64,000 nt of DNA, taken from Sternotherus odoratus (Eukaryota > Chordata > Testudines > Kinosternidae). The notes beneath the pieces were generated by a model. It saw only the letters and a program-made list of their open reading frames with translations. It ran no database searches and was not told the origin of the DNA. This document shows positions 1-12,800 of the stretch, in pieces. The stretch is from assembly GCA_032164245.1 (NCBI GenBank), contig JAVMKO010000010.1, positions 30,640,189 to 30,704,188 of the forward strand, in the 5' to 3' direction. Within the stretch, counting starts at the first letter, position 1. Every line of letters starts with the position of its first letter. A program made the position numbers and the translations under genes.

Positions 1-149
1 GGGTCATTATGTAAGGAGACTGACTGTACATCTCATCAGAAGGACAAAGTGCCAGTATCTCTAAAACAAACAATTGTTAAACTATACTCAAGAAGGTATC
101 TTTTACACTGACAATCTCAGCAATTATCATGGTCTCACATCTTTTTTTG

Positions 150-1000
150 GAGAACTTTACTGAGACAGGAATGCAACTCTGGCAATAGCCGGAGTCAGAT
201 TTCTCTGACATCTTTCGATCTGGTACTAGACAGCAGCACTATACAGACCACAATTGTCTCAAAAATCATCACAGTGGTGGACAAAGATCGAGTATCCATT
301 GTTTCTTTTACATCTATCGTTGCCTTTGACACTGTTGACTATGAGGTGTTGTCGGTGAACCCTGGCAGGGATGGAAAGAAACACACTTGAGTAGCTCTGT
401 TATTTCCTCTCCGAGGGTAGGGCTAGGCAATTGCTCATTTTTCGCCAGGGTTCTCATGTGGTGTCCCACAAAGTTCAATTCTGTCACCCATCCTCTTCCA
501 TGTGTATGCAAGATATCTAGAGGAGATAGTGAGAAAGTCTGCTGACACCACTCAGTTCTATTATTTCTTTTTCACTAGCTCCAGATGGTGCTGTTTGTGG
601 AATTTGGATAAGAAGTGGCTTCCTGGAGCTCCTTTCAAATAAAACAATAAAGGCAATGATGCCTGTCTGGAAGAAGCAATGGGGGGAGAGAGAGATCATT
701 TTTGGCCCTCTAAATGTGTGTGCATACTCTCATTTTATGATTAAAGTTTGTAATCTTATTGGACTCTCAGCTACTTCTGAATGTTCAACCAGGTGTTTTC
801 AGTCACAAGTCCTCAACTCCACCATGCACTTCTTCCCTTGGTCCAACAGAGCCAAGATGTGTTGATCTCCAAAACATATTGCAAAGCCCATTCATTCTAT
901 CAAGCTTTTTCTAAAAGTCTAGGCTATTATTTTCCAAGTGCCAAAGATTTGCTGGTCACCTCCTCACCAAATAAAATATGTCTCCTACCCTGAAGTGCTT
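150..1000 (+). repeat. Degenerate LINE reverse-transcriptase fragment (possible)
   Basis: Conceptual translation in shifting frames gives a piece resembling the RT palm of non-LTR retrotransposons: AFDTVDYEVL near 320-350, then a stretch resembling the following RT block around 480-560. No continuous reading frame survives. The assignment rests on these short motifs only and the limits are rough. Confidence 0.35.
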
Positions 1001-1861
1001 CCATTCTAAAGCCCCAATACTGCAAAATACTCTGTCTGGCCAGACCCTTCCGTGGGTATCAAATGACTTCAAACAAAAAGGGAGTAAGGGGAAGGGAACA
1101 GTTACAAATACAAGATTATACGGTCACTTTGGCATGTCACACATGTTTCTTAAATTTACAAAGATACTTAGACATTTTTATTTTGGGTTTAGTGAAAAAG
1201 ATCTCACATAGGAATTGTGTTAAATATTGTTGACATGGTATCAACTTTGATTTTGCAATAAAATTTTTGTAGATTGTTTGCCTATGTGCTTCAAGTTTTC
1301 TGATAGGTACATTACGTAAATTATAAAATACATAATTCCTGTATGATGAACTGCCACAATTTTTTTAGTTGGGCCAGGATTACCCAGGTCCAATATGCAT
1401 TAACAATCACAGTCCTGCTGAGGGAGTCTAGATACCATTCTTATTCCACATACAGTTGACAAATGCAGTATTCATTCTGGAAAAAGCTAGATCAGAAAAA
1501 TACATTTACCAATTCCTTCTTAATGGAGCTAAACTCTGTCATAACAACATACATACCCCTTTGCCAAAGGAGTGGGCAGGAGCACAGAAGCTGGCTCTCC
1601 CACCCTTTACACCAGCCGAGTTCCCTTGTACAAGGGGAATTATCTGCTCTCTGTTATGACCAGATTCTGGTCACATTAGTTTGTCTGAGCAGTGCAAAGA
1701 GATCAGATTATAAATGAGAATTTGGCCCACTGTCTTTATGAAAGAAATTATATTTGTATAATCTGTTACATGTTCAAATAGTCAGCAGGGCCCTAAGTAC
1801 CAGGAAATGATGAGTTATGGCATGATTGTGCTTATACACTTATACATTGTGCAGGAATTTC
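1001..1861. other. SCAPER intron, no feature seen
   Basis: AT-rich sequence 3' of SCAPER exon 3 on the minus strand, hence inside intron 3. No coding exon, RNA gene or recognisable repeat could be supported on either strand. Confidence 0.5.
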
Positions 1862-1974
1862 AGTGAGGCTAGGGTGACCAGATGTCCTGATTTTATAGGG
1901 ACAGTCCCGATATTTGGGGCTTTTCCCCCGGTCCCAATTTTTCACACTTTCTATCTGGTCACCCTAAGTGAGGC
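1862..1974. mobile_element. hAT-type MITE with 8 bp target duplication
   Basis: The 97 bp element at 1870-1966 starts TAGGGTGACCAGA and ends with the inverted copy, TCTGGTCACCCTA. It is flanked by the perfect direct repeat AGTGAGGC (1862-1869 and 1967-1974). The 8 bp duplication and TAGGG-type ends are the hallmark of hAT transposition; the element is too short to code for anything. Confidence 0.8.
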
Positions 1975-3751
1975 AGCATAGTTGGAATAACGCTGCAGTA
2001 GAAAGGTCAGAGGCTGAAACTGTAGAGTCTCAATGTCCTTTGAAATACTGGGCAATATTAACCCATGTTCGTTTTGTTTTATAGCTGATAAACACAAAGG
2101 ATAACACTATCCTAAGAACCCTGGATATCCCAGTGCTGAAGCTCCTACAGCACTTCAGGATTTGCCTGATGTTTCCTGTCTCCCTCTCTGTGCTGTCAGC
2201 ACTTCCAGGATGGGATATCTGAATAAGTTTTTGCCCATTCCCACCATTCTCTTTACCTCTAGAGTTTGTTCCCTAAAGCGATGGGATTATGTCTTGCTCT
2301 TGCACTTCCCTTCTCATGCGCCTCCCCCTCCTGCCCCATGTTGTCTTCCATGGAAAGGAAGCATAAGAACCAAGGTTTGTATCTCTGCTGTTCCTTCTAT
2401 AAAAAAAACCCAGTACCAAGTAAATTAGGTTTGTGTTGATTCTTCTTGAAGTTCCTATTGTCAGCATTTCTCCTCCAACATAAATCAAAATTTATACTAC
2501 TACGATTTTTAAATGAAACGTATGATATGCCTTACTATGAATCCTAATGTAAACACATATATAATGTTCATATATGCCATTTAGAACATTCATGTGTAGG
2601 ACTCTCTATATTGGAACATAAGTTATTCTGTGTTTCATGAGATGGAGGGTTAATTGTTCTATAACATAAGCATAACTTTCCCATTGTAGTATCTTTTTCA
2701 CAGATCTTACTGCAAAAAACTACAAAGAAGCATCCTAAGGACAGCAAGGCTGAAGAAATTCTTTGGGGTAGGTCCTCAAGACCAGCCATTTGGCACCTAG
2801 TGCAGCAGAGGGGAAGAAGAAAAGCCAAAAATTTTCTTTCTGGCTCCTTGAATCATCAGGCCTATTCAGAGGAGAAAATTTGAATAGTATCAAGGCTGCT
2901 CAAAAGATTTTCCCACGTCCTGAAAATCTGGCATCCACACTTTCATTTTCTGTCCCCCCCATATTCCCTCCCCTAAAACATTCTTCAAAACTGTTCACCA
3001 TAGCCTAAAGTGATACTAAAAACTCTTACAAATGTATTTGAATGTTGGTGTACACAGAGATAATTTGTTGGCTTACTCAAAGCCTATCCTTCAAAGATTG
3101 GGAGAAAAGCTCCATCTGAGAGGACTCAGAAGATTTTAGTATAAAAAGAGCAGGAAGCTGTACCATAGTCTGCAGAGAAGGGAGGTGCGGGAGAGACCTT
3201 CTCTAAGAAGAGAAGGAACTTGCAAAGCTCTCTAGGCAGGGTGGCCTAAGAGGAGGAAGAAAAACCTTAGGCTGTGTGGATCTATCAATGGACTTTGTTT
3301 TGCAGTTTTGAGTTTTATTTAGAGATTATTTTATATTAATAAACCAGGTCCCAAAAGAAGGTATTTTTGACCAACAAAAAGCCTGAAGTGTATTTGAACA
3401 GTCCAAGAGGGGAAACTGAGGCAGACTGCCTGTAGCATAAACCTAGTTCAGAAGGGGATACATAGGAGGCTGGCTGTAACCAGCCTGGCTACAGTCAACA
3501 AAAGGGGACAAAACAATAAAGATACCTTTTAGTTCATCTTTATCCAATTTTGTATATGTTTTACAAAATTATAATTGAATTAAAAAGGAAGCATACAGAA
3601 GAAATTATTTTAAAATATTGATATCTATGTTTTAAGCACTTATAAAATTTAAGATATAATTTTTAGGTATAAACATTTTTACTTCAAACAAACTTTCTTT
3701 TTTGGGAGGGAGAGTAAGGGAAGGTTGGGGGGAGGGAAGTTCAATACTTAC
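1975..3751. other. SCAPER intron 3, mostly unassigned
   Basis: Intronic relative to SCAPER exon 3, which donates at 3745-3751. The only structure noticed is the LTR-like stretch near 3120-3480. SCAPER exon 4 was looked for on the minus strand and not found, so it should lie beyond the left edge. Confidence 0.5.
3120..3480 (+). repeat. Possible solo-LTR remnant
   Basis: A TATAAAAA box at 3140-3147 is followed about 200 bp later by AATAAA at 3338-3343, the spacing expected for the U3/R part of a retroviral LTR. Clear TG..CA ends and a target duplication were not found, so this remains a suggestion. Confidence 0.3.
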
Positions 3752-3869
3752 TATCATCCTCTTTGCTTTCCAGTGGGACACTCCATGCAATAAGGTTTCT
3801 TGCAGTACGACCCTCTTCTGCAACAATTTTCCTCACTTTGTCATGACTATTAGAACGCTGGAAAGAAGC
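3752..3869 (-). CDS. SCAPER: SCAPER coding exon 3
   Basis: 118 bp exon. On the minus strand it follows a tttgcattttcag acceptor (ag at 3870-3871) and ends at a gtaagta donor (3745-3751). It codes for 39 residues starting ASFQRSNSHDK and including NLIAWSVPLESKEDD, then one base of the next codon (phase 1). The near match to the mammalian N-terminus makes this the most secure SCAPER exon in the window. Confidence 0.93.
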
Positions 3870-6800
3870 CTGAAAATGCAAAATACAGGAAAAATGCATC
3901 ATTCTATTTCAAGCTAATATATTGATTACTAGCAAAAATACCCGGCGTTGCTCGGGTCCGTCGGAGGGGGGGAGGGGGCAGAGAGCTGAGCGAGTGCGGG
4001 GTCCGTTGGAGGGGGGTATTATGACATCATAACTATGTCACAGAGAACAGCAGCTGCCCAGCTGATATGATTGGCCTTTAAATAATTTCACCCCTGGGGA
4101 GTGTCAGAGGTGAGATTTGAAAAATTTTCAACTCTTACCCTGATTAGGACCCTAAGACCTATAACTGTACCAAATTTCAAGTCTCTAGCTCAAACGGTGT
4201 GGAAGGAGTAAGGGAACGTACATACACGCATACATACACGCATACACCATTTGACTTTTATATATATAGATCTCAAAGCATTAATTCTAAAACATCCAAA
4301 AAGGGGCTTGCAGTTGACAATCCTCACACAAGTATAAATATTAACTACTACAGTAAACCCTCGATTTAACGGACCTCGATTTAACGGACTTCGGATGCAA
4401 CCGACAAAATTTCTGAGCAAGTCTGATGCATTCCTGATCCATTTCCAGCGGGCTGGCTGCCGGCTTCCGGCTGCTGCCCGGGTCCAGACAGCGAGCGGGC
4501 TGGCTGCTGGCTCCCGGCTGCCGCCCGGGTCCAGGCAGCAGGCGGGCTGGCTGCCGGCTGCCGCCTGGGTCACAGCAGCGGGAGGGTTGGCTGGCGGGTC
4601 CCGGGAGCCGGGACCCGTGCGGGCTGGCTGCCGGCTCCCGGCTGCCGCCGGGGTCCCAGCCACGGGCGGGCTGGCTGCCGGCTCCCGCCCGAGTTCCGCC
4701 AGTAGGTGGGCTGGCTGACGGCTCCTGGCTGCCGCCCGGGTCCCAGCAGCGGGTGGGCTGCGGAGCTGCCGCCCCGACCCTGTGGCGGGCGGGCTGCTGC
4801 TCCAACAGCTCTTTTTTATTATTATTATTATTAAATAACTGACTTTTTGATTTAATGGACACCCCCTCGCCCGAATTAGTCCGTTAAATGGAGGTTTTAC
4901 TGTATTTGTAAAAGTCTGTTAGATGGTTATTGTATTTTCACCACATATTAGAAACTGTGTGTGGCATGGATGTACTCGTTCATTTTCACAGAGAAGAGGC
5001 ATGTGTCATAGCTCTTACAGTGTCTTCTAGCAGAATGTTTAATCAGAATGAGAACTAGTATCTAGCCTTCAGCTGGGGTTTGTCTACACCAGACTTTTTT
5101 TTAACCTTGGTTAAACTGATTGCCAGCACTGGAGAAGCGTTTATACCTTTATGAGTGTGTTTACTTTGTGTTAACCCCACCTGATGCATCTTGATGTAGC
5201 TGCTGCTCCTAAACCTGGATAAAATGGGAAGGACTGAGCACAAGGCAAACATCTAGCCTCATAAAAAACAAACAAAAAACACCTCACTGGTTACAGAAAT
5301 GGAACCAGGCTATCACTCCATTACAGCTGGCTGCCAATGCCTCACATTTCATGAAGTGATCTGGAAAAAGCCAGTCTGTGGAAGCCAGGACCTCACAAAG
5401 ACTGATGACGGCAGCAAGTAAACACCTCAAAATTGGTTATTGGAATGTGAGAACAACGTTTCAGACATCAACAATCTTGCAAATCACGAGGGAAATGGAT
5501 AATTATGTACTGAAAATCCTGAACATCAGTGAGAGCAGATTGACGAGGTGTGAACAAGAAGCACTTCTAGCAAGAAAAGAAACTTTTCATCTGTTCAAGT
5601 CATTGTGATAAACACTGAGTGGGAGTAGCACTCATTACAACAGACTGGGCCTACATCATCAAGTGCGCCTACATCAACCAACACATCTTATATGCCAGAC
5701 TCCAAAACAGATTGGACCAAAAGTGTCAATCAGACAGTGCTATACTCTGCCAGGGGAACACAGCTTCAAGGATATAGAGGAATTATTCTATTGCCTCCAG
5801 AATGTGATTGACAGAACATCAAAACACGATTTACTCCTTGTGATGGGTTACCTTTAACACTAACTTAATACATGGAAAGAGTAGACGAGGAAGCATGAGT
5901 TGGTAATCATCAACCAAAATGGCAAGAGACTCATGGAACGGAGACTGGTATCCAATCTAATTCTTGCAAGCACCCTGTTCCCTCACAAAGAAAGATCAGA
6001 GAGGTAGCCATGTTAGTCTGGAACAGCAAAAGTAACAAAGAGTACTGTGGCACCTTAAAGACTAACTATAGTATTGAAGCATAAGCTTTCATGGGCTAAT
6101 ACCCACTTCGTCGACTGCTTGCATCCGACGAAGTGGGTATTAGCCCATGAAAGATTATGCTTTAATACTTTAGTTAGTCTTTAAGGTGCCACAGGACTCT
6201 TTGTTACTTCTACAAAGAAAGATGGAATTCACCAGATGGTAAAACAAAACAAAACCAAAAAAAACCTGACCATGTGTGCATCAACTGAAGATTCAGGTCA
6301 TCTGTCCAAGATGCAAGAGCATATCAAGCAGCAAATATGAGCAGTGACCACACTCTGCATTGCTACACTGCAAATAACACTTTTAACCAGAAAGTGGCAA
6401 ATAAAATTAACAATACAAAGTTTAAAATGAAAGACTACTGTGAGAAATTCCATCTTGAATTAAATAAATAAATAAATAAATGGAGATATACCAATCTCCT
6501 AGAACTGGAAAGACCTTGAAGGTCATCGAGTCCAGTCCCCTGCCTACACTAGCAGGATCGAGTACTGTCCCCTGACAGATTTTTTGCCCCAGATCCCTAA
6601 ATGGCCCCCTCAAGGATTGAACTCACAACCCTGGGTTTAGCAGGCCAATGCTCAAACCACTGAGCTATCCCCCTGTTAAGGAACAGGTTTGAAGCACTGC
6701 CAAAGGCAGATCAAAGTGAGACACAGAATGAACCTTAAGAAAAATGGGCAGCACTCAGAGGCAAGGGGATTGAAGCTGCAGGAGTCACAGTTAGATATCA

Positions 6801-9800
6801 ACATAGACAGAGCAAGAACTGGATAAGCCAAGAGACAAGGCATCTCATCAAGGAAAAGAAAGCACTGAAAAAAAAACCCTCCTGAATACTAAGACCAATG
6901 AAATATTGGAAAAACCAAAAGGAGGAATATAAGACCAAAAAAAGTGAAAACCAATGCAAGGAAAGATAAATCGAGATATGCTGAAAACCTAGTAGCTGAA
7001 GCTGTAAATGCTGCTATGAAAGGAAACCACTGAGACATTTACTAAATGATTGAAATCCTTTATGAAAATTTAAAAATAAGAAATTGATCTAAGGCAAAGA
7101 TGAAAAAATGCTTACAACTAACAGAAAAATAGACGGGCAGAGTATTCTACCAACCCAGCCCCACCTCGGCACCAGATTTTGATGAAATGTTAAACTGATC
7201 AACCTGACATTAACATCAGTCCAACAGAGATGTTGAAAGTACAGGCTGTAGTGAAGATGCTAAAAAGCAACAAAGCATCAGCAGATGACCAAATCACAGC
7301 AGAAATGTTCTGTAAAGGTGAATAACCAGGCAACAAAGTTCAAAGCGCACACTAGTCTAGACACAATAAATCGATTCCCGAGCACTCTCCCATCGACGCC
7401 CATACTACATCGCCACGAGAGGCGCAAGCAGAGTCAATAGGGGAGCAGAAGCAGTCGACTCAGCGCCATGAAGACGCTGCGGTAAGTAGACCTAAATATG
7501 TTGACTTCAGTTACGCTGAAGTTGTATATCTTAGGTCGATTCACCCTCCCCCTCCCCCGCCAGTGTAAACCTGGGCTTAGAAAACTACACAGCTTCAAAA
7601 GTATGTGGCTATGAAAGATTCTGAGCACTGAAGGGAAAGACTTCATCACTAATGAAGAGATCTAATCAATCACCAACCAGTACCCTGTTTCCCCGAAAGT
7701 AAGACATCCCCCGAAAATAAGACGTACTTCAAGTTTTGCCTCTCGCTGTAATATAATGTAATGTAATTTTGGGAGCAAAAATTAATATAAGACACTGTCT
7801 TATTTTCGGGGAAACACGGTATCTCATCTCCACCAAAATCAGACGGAATTGTGGGACACATTTTGGTGGGAGGCGGGTTATTCTGGATACCAAACACACA
7901 GACTCCCACATGATGTCATTAAGTTTAAATCAGTTGGAATGAAAAAGAGAACCCTTAAAGAAAAGCCTTGGTAGGGAGACAGAACACTTGATCTCAACAC
8001 CATAAAGTAGACGGAAGCAGCAGCAATTGACAGAAGAACAGCATAGACTAATTTCTGCCCTGTGCACTAACACTGGCATGAGAAGGATGAAATGTGATAA
8101 TAAATTTTCTTAAATTAATTGACAAACAATTAAAACAAAGTAACAACAACAAAAAAAGTCTAGTGTGTACAAAACCTTAGGCCAAAAATGCATGTTAGGG
8201 TGGCAAAGAAACCTTAGAGAGGAGCTCAGGTTTATCTGGACCACTTATTTCATGCTAAAATTACACCTTTTCTTCTTCATGGAAACAAGATCCTACCTAG
8301 AGGATAACTTCCTACTACACAAATCTATAGTAGAGAAGCTAAGGATCCCTGAGGATGATTACCACTCACTTGATAATTCCAAGAAGGTGGATAGGAGGAA
8401 GAGAAAGCATCTTTTCCCTAAAAGCAGTCAAGTCTGCAATTTATTTATTGAGAAATAAATTTAGTTAGATTTGTAAAATATACTCAGTTCAAGGCTTTTG
8501 AAAGCAAATACAATAAAACAAACATTAACAGACATTGACTGACATCGACTAAATAAATTCTTGCCTCACAATAGAATGCAACCAGGCACTCCACAGGAAA
8601 TAGCCTGACTAAGAAGGCAGACTTTATACCATGGCATGCAGATCAACAGACTGGAGCCCTCGGAGACAGGCATAACATGCAAGAGCTGGCTTAAAAGGAC
8701 CAACCCTCTGCTGAGACTGCACTTCTTCCATTACAACATTAAGAAAATAGAAAATAAGGGAGAATCTTAACTTCAGTACATTCATAAATGTTGACAAAAG
8801 TGCAATAAAAAAACTAATCATGACTTACAAAACAAAATTAAAGAACTGGGCTAAGAAATATGGATCACTGTAACAATGTTTTTATTACTGAATTGGTCAC
8901 TTTCTTGTTATTTTAATTTATTGCATTGCACTGAAACTACCTAATATTTAAAATATGAATTCAAAAAAGTAACTACAGTAAATGACATACAGAGTCCAAG
9001 GCATCTTAGTCATTTTACTCTAGCTGAAAATTCCTAAAAACATACTTACAAATGAACAAATATTTACTTACAAATATTTGTACTTTTATTCCTACAGTAT
9101 GTCATTTTTGTTTTTAAATGGTTTGTATAATGTACTTCTACATCATTTTCTATCGGAGGATCTTAAACTACCTTATAAGTAATAAATTTAGCCTTGCAGT
9201 ATCCCTTTAAGGTACTATGAGTTGATGGGCAGCTTCACCAGGCAGGGAAGGGATATAAAGCTCCAACCTTGAGTCTTTTAAATCCCTTTACTCAGGGTTT
9301 GTTTTATTATCAAATCAACTGGAAAAAAAACAACAACCTGGGTAATAATTCCAAGAAGGTGGATAGGAGGAAGAGAAAGCATCCTTTCCCTAAAAGCAGT
9401 CCAGTCTGCAACAACAGGGAAGGAAAAGGATGCATCATTCTGCTTTGGGTAGCGCCTACTGGCCATTATTTACAATTGCCTCTTGCTCCCTGCAAGTGTC
9501 TCCCTCCCTGACTGAAAAATGCAGAAAGCCCTGTCTCAGATCTTTACCTGAGTTGGGATTCTTCTATCTACCTAAGAGGCAGGAAGCTTTATATGTGACT
9601 TTCTATTAAGCAGGACTAGGAGTATGTTACCTGCAGCTACTGCTCAAAGTTTTAAAGGCACAGAGGCTGTCATAGGTGCACTGGGATGTGAATATGCCCC
9701 ACTATGCCCTGTTAACAGTACATATTATCATGTTCATTTCAGGGCTTGTTTCTATAAACACTTAAAGGGACACAGTCAATTTGAAAATCACACTTACATC

Positions 9801-12800
9801 TGAAAATGTTTTAGCAACTACCATTACAAATAAACCCTAAAATAACCGTCACTGAAAGAAATTAAAAGAAAAATTATTCTCTTTTCAGATTGTTTACTTT
9901 CTTCAATTCTTCAACTGTGCATAGTCTTACTGTTTTGTTGATGGGACATTTCCTCTCTCATGCTCTGCAAGAGCGAGTTTATTGTTAACAGCAGGAGCAG
10001 AGCTCAAATTGAAAGGCAGGAAGTAACAGTCAGGTATATGTACACAGATAAAGGGGGGAGGAAAGGAAGGCTGGCCTGAAAAAGTTTAGTGATGTTGCTC
10101 TCAATCCAATCCAAAAGACTTTTCCAAATGTAAACGGGGGGAACAAAATCTCCTAAAACAAATTTTAAAGTACATTTAACAAAATTCAAAAAATACTACT
10201 TAGAGGGCTCATTACAAAAAATAATTTAAAGGTTCAAGTTACAGTATGTAACTATCTATGTGATCAGAACCATTCATGTAATTAACTGTTTACAGTACAT
10301 GTTGAGAAAATGAACCAAAAAAGTTAATCAACCCAATATTTTAAGCACTGATAGTACAGATTGAGAGGTTTCCTGCTCCATACTTACAACTTGAGGCCCC
10401 AGTCTTTCAATCATTTCAGTTCATGAGCACTATCATCTTTAATAACCACATCTTGTAAAAATGACTGCAGACTGTAGTAGATGAGGCACTGTAGTTTAAA
10501 TTGTTTTATCTATATATACCACGGTAGTATGAAATGCAATAAATGAGTGTGAGAAACTGCACATTATTTTCAATGTTTGTACCAACAATATTTTAACCTA
10601 GACTCCTGTCATCCAGAAGACCTCATTGGATTGTTTCAAAGTCACAGTGTGCCATCTAGTGCTACACAGAGAATTACTCGGAGGCACTACTGTATACCAC
10701 AGTGTCCTTAACACAAAAGTAGTATAACTAATTGAGCTGTCAAGGAAAGCTAATATATGAAAGGGACAGGTTATTTAATTTGGTTAAAAAGGAAACCAAG
10801 GAGAGTAAACTCAAAAATGGGGCCTATGTTAAAACTGTTCCAATTCATCCTTAGCCTAACTACTTACCAGAAAATGTTAAAAACTGCCAATATTTCTGTC
10901 AGTCCAAAATAACATTTTACTTTTTACTAGGGCTGTCAATTAACCGCAATTAATTCACACGATTAACTAAAAAAAATTAATTGTGATAAAACAATTAATC
11001 ACGATCAGTCGCAGTTTTAATCACTGTTAAACAATAGAATATCAATTGAAATGTATTAAATATTTTGGATATTTTTCTACATTTTCATATATATTGTATT
11101 CTGTGTTGTAACTGAAATCAAAGTACCGTATTTTTCGCCATATAAGACGCTCCGGCATATAAGACGCACCTAATTTTAAAGGAGGAAAATCTAGAAAAAA
11201 AAGATTGAGAGCACTTTCAACTCCACTGCAAGTCAGCAAGGTACACAGGAAACAGCCACTCACTCCACTGTTAAAGCCCCAGGAAGGTTTGAATGTTCAT
11301 TTCCTGTTTGATCACAATGGAGAGCTCATTCAGTATGGAGTATGCAAGCGTGGAGAGATCATCTGAACCCGTCCCCCCCCCCCCCCACGCGCAAAGGGCT
11401 GGAGCCTCCCGGCCCCACCCCACCCCCGCGCGCAAAGGGCTGGAGCCTCCCCCCCCCCCCCGCGCGCAAAGGGCTGGAGCCTCCCGTCCCCCCCCCCCCG
11501 CGCAAAGGGCTGGCCCGGCTTTTTTACGTGGGCGGGGGAGTCGCAGGCAGTATATTGGCCGTATAAGACGCACCAACTTCCCCCCCCCCCCCGTTTTGGG
11601 GAAGAAAAAGTGCGTCTTATACGGCGAAAAATACGGTATATATATTTTTATTACTAATATTTACACTGTAAAAATGATAAAAAAAATACTATTTTTCAAT
11701 TCATCTCATACAGGTACTGTAGTGCAATCTCTTTGCTGTGAAAGTGCAACCTACAAATGTAGATTTTTGTTAATTAAATTTATGACTGAACTCCATGGAG
11801 GACACTTGTATGTCCCCTGCTCTTTTACCCACATTCTGTCATATATTTCATTTTATAGCAGTCTCAGATGATGACCCAGTATATGTTGTTCATTTTAAGA
11901 ACACTTTCACTGCAGATTTGACAATAGGCAAAGAAGGTACCTTTGAAGTTGTACTCCATATGCTTTATGAAAATATGCTTATGTATGTGAATATGATGTA
12001 ACTGGAATATGCTTTATGCAAAAGGTCTCTTGTAAGGTATCATTACAAATCTTATAATCTACTGAGTGTGTTCATCCTATTTGTATGCACATATCATTCT
12101 TGTATCTGAAACTAGAAATATGAAGTATAACTCTGAGTTCCCATTGTAACTATGCAAAGTATGGGACATTTACTTTGGTTTAGAATCTTGATGGCTCCTA
12201 TTGACTAAGACAATTGATTGTAGATGATTTATTTACCTGCAAGCCTTCCTGTATACCAGTAGTCCAGCCTTTGGATAATGAAGAATGAGGCCTTACAGTG
12301 ACACGTGACCATGTCACCTGATAATGAAATCCATCTTAAATCTAATACTTTTCCATTTAGAAGGAGGGGCAGGGACCCAGAGACACAAAAGATTTCTGCC
12401 TTGTGGCAAAGTTATAAAAGGGGGTGGAACAGGACAAAGGAGGCTTCCAGTCATGAGAAAGTCCTTACTTACCACCTAAAATGTCTGCTGAATCTAACAA
12501 GGACTGTACCAGAGGAACGTATTGGGCCCAGACTAAGAAGGAGTCTAGTCTGTGAAAGAATCAGAGAGGTAGCCGTGTTAGTCTGGAATAGCAGAGGTAA
12601 CAAAGTCCTGTGGCACCTTAAAGACTAACTATAAAGTTTTGAAGCATGAGCTTTCGTGGGCTAATACCCACTGCTTGCATCCGACGAAGTGGGTATTGGC
12701 CCACGAAAGCTCATGCTTCAAAACTTTATAGTCTTTAAGGTGCCACAGGACTTTGTTACCTAGTCTGTGAAAGAAGCTTATTGGAACATCTCCGAAGATA

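Larger units (their letters stand above)
5380..7330 (+). pseudogene. Decayed RTE-type LINE, endonuclease and start of RT
   Basis: Translation in changing frames recovers an apurinic endonuclease domain: KIGYWNVRTTFQTSTILQ near 5430, ESRLTR near 5530, a YTLPGEHSFKDIEELFYCLQ segment near 5740-5800, and ASTLFPHKE near 5970-5995. After 6676 come fragments of the endonuclease-RT linker and the start of RT (SPTEMLKVQAVVKMLKSNKA near 7220-7270). This order is that of RTE-clade LINEs. It is broken by stops, frameshifts, a fold-back element (5997-6211) and a SINE (6481-6676), so it is old and dead. Confidence 0.6.
7822..10919. other. SCAPER intron 2, no gene seen
   Basis: AT-rich intronic DNA without supportable exons. 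It contains the pair of 67 bp direct repeats at 8373-8439 and 9345-9411. Short open frames across it show no recognisable domain. Confidence 0.5.

Noticed and set aside
4190..4862. Long Pro/Ala/Gly-rich open frames on both strands
   Set aside because: They run through the GC-rich minisatellite of the pogo/Tigger-like MITE; the same happens in copy 2 at 35316-35832. Composition, not coding.
6600..6676. A true tRNA gene on the minus strand
   Set aside because: A and B boxes are present, but the acceptor and other stems do not close and the sequence continues into a SINE body.
11271..11871. 192-codon plus frame and 101-codon minus frame
   Set aside because: They cross the C-rich array inside a mariner MITE and its flanks, with no domain.
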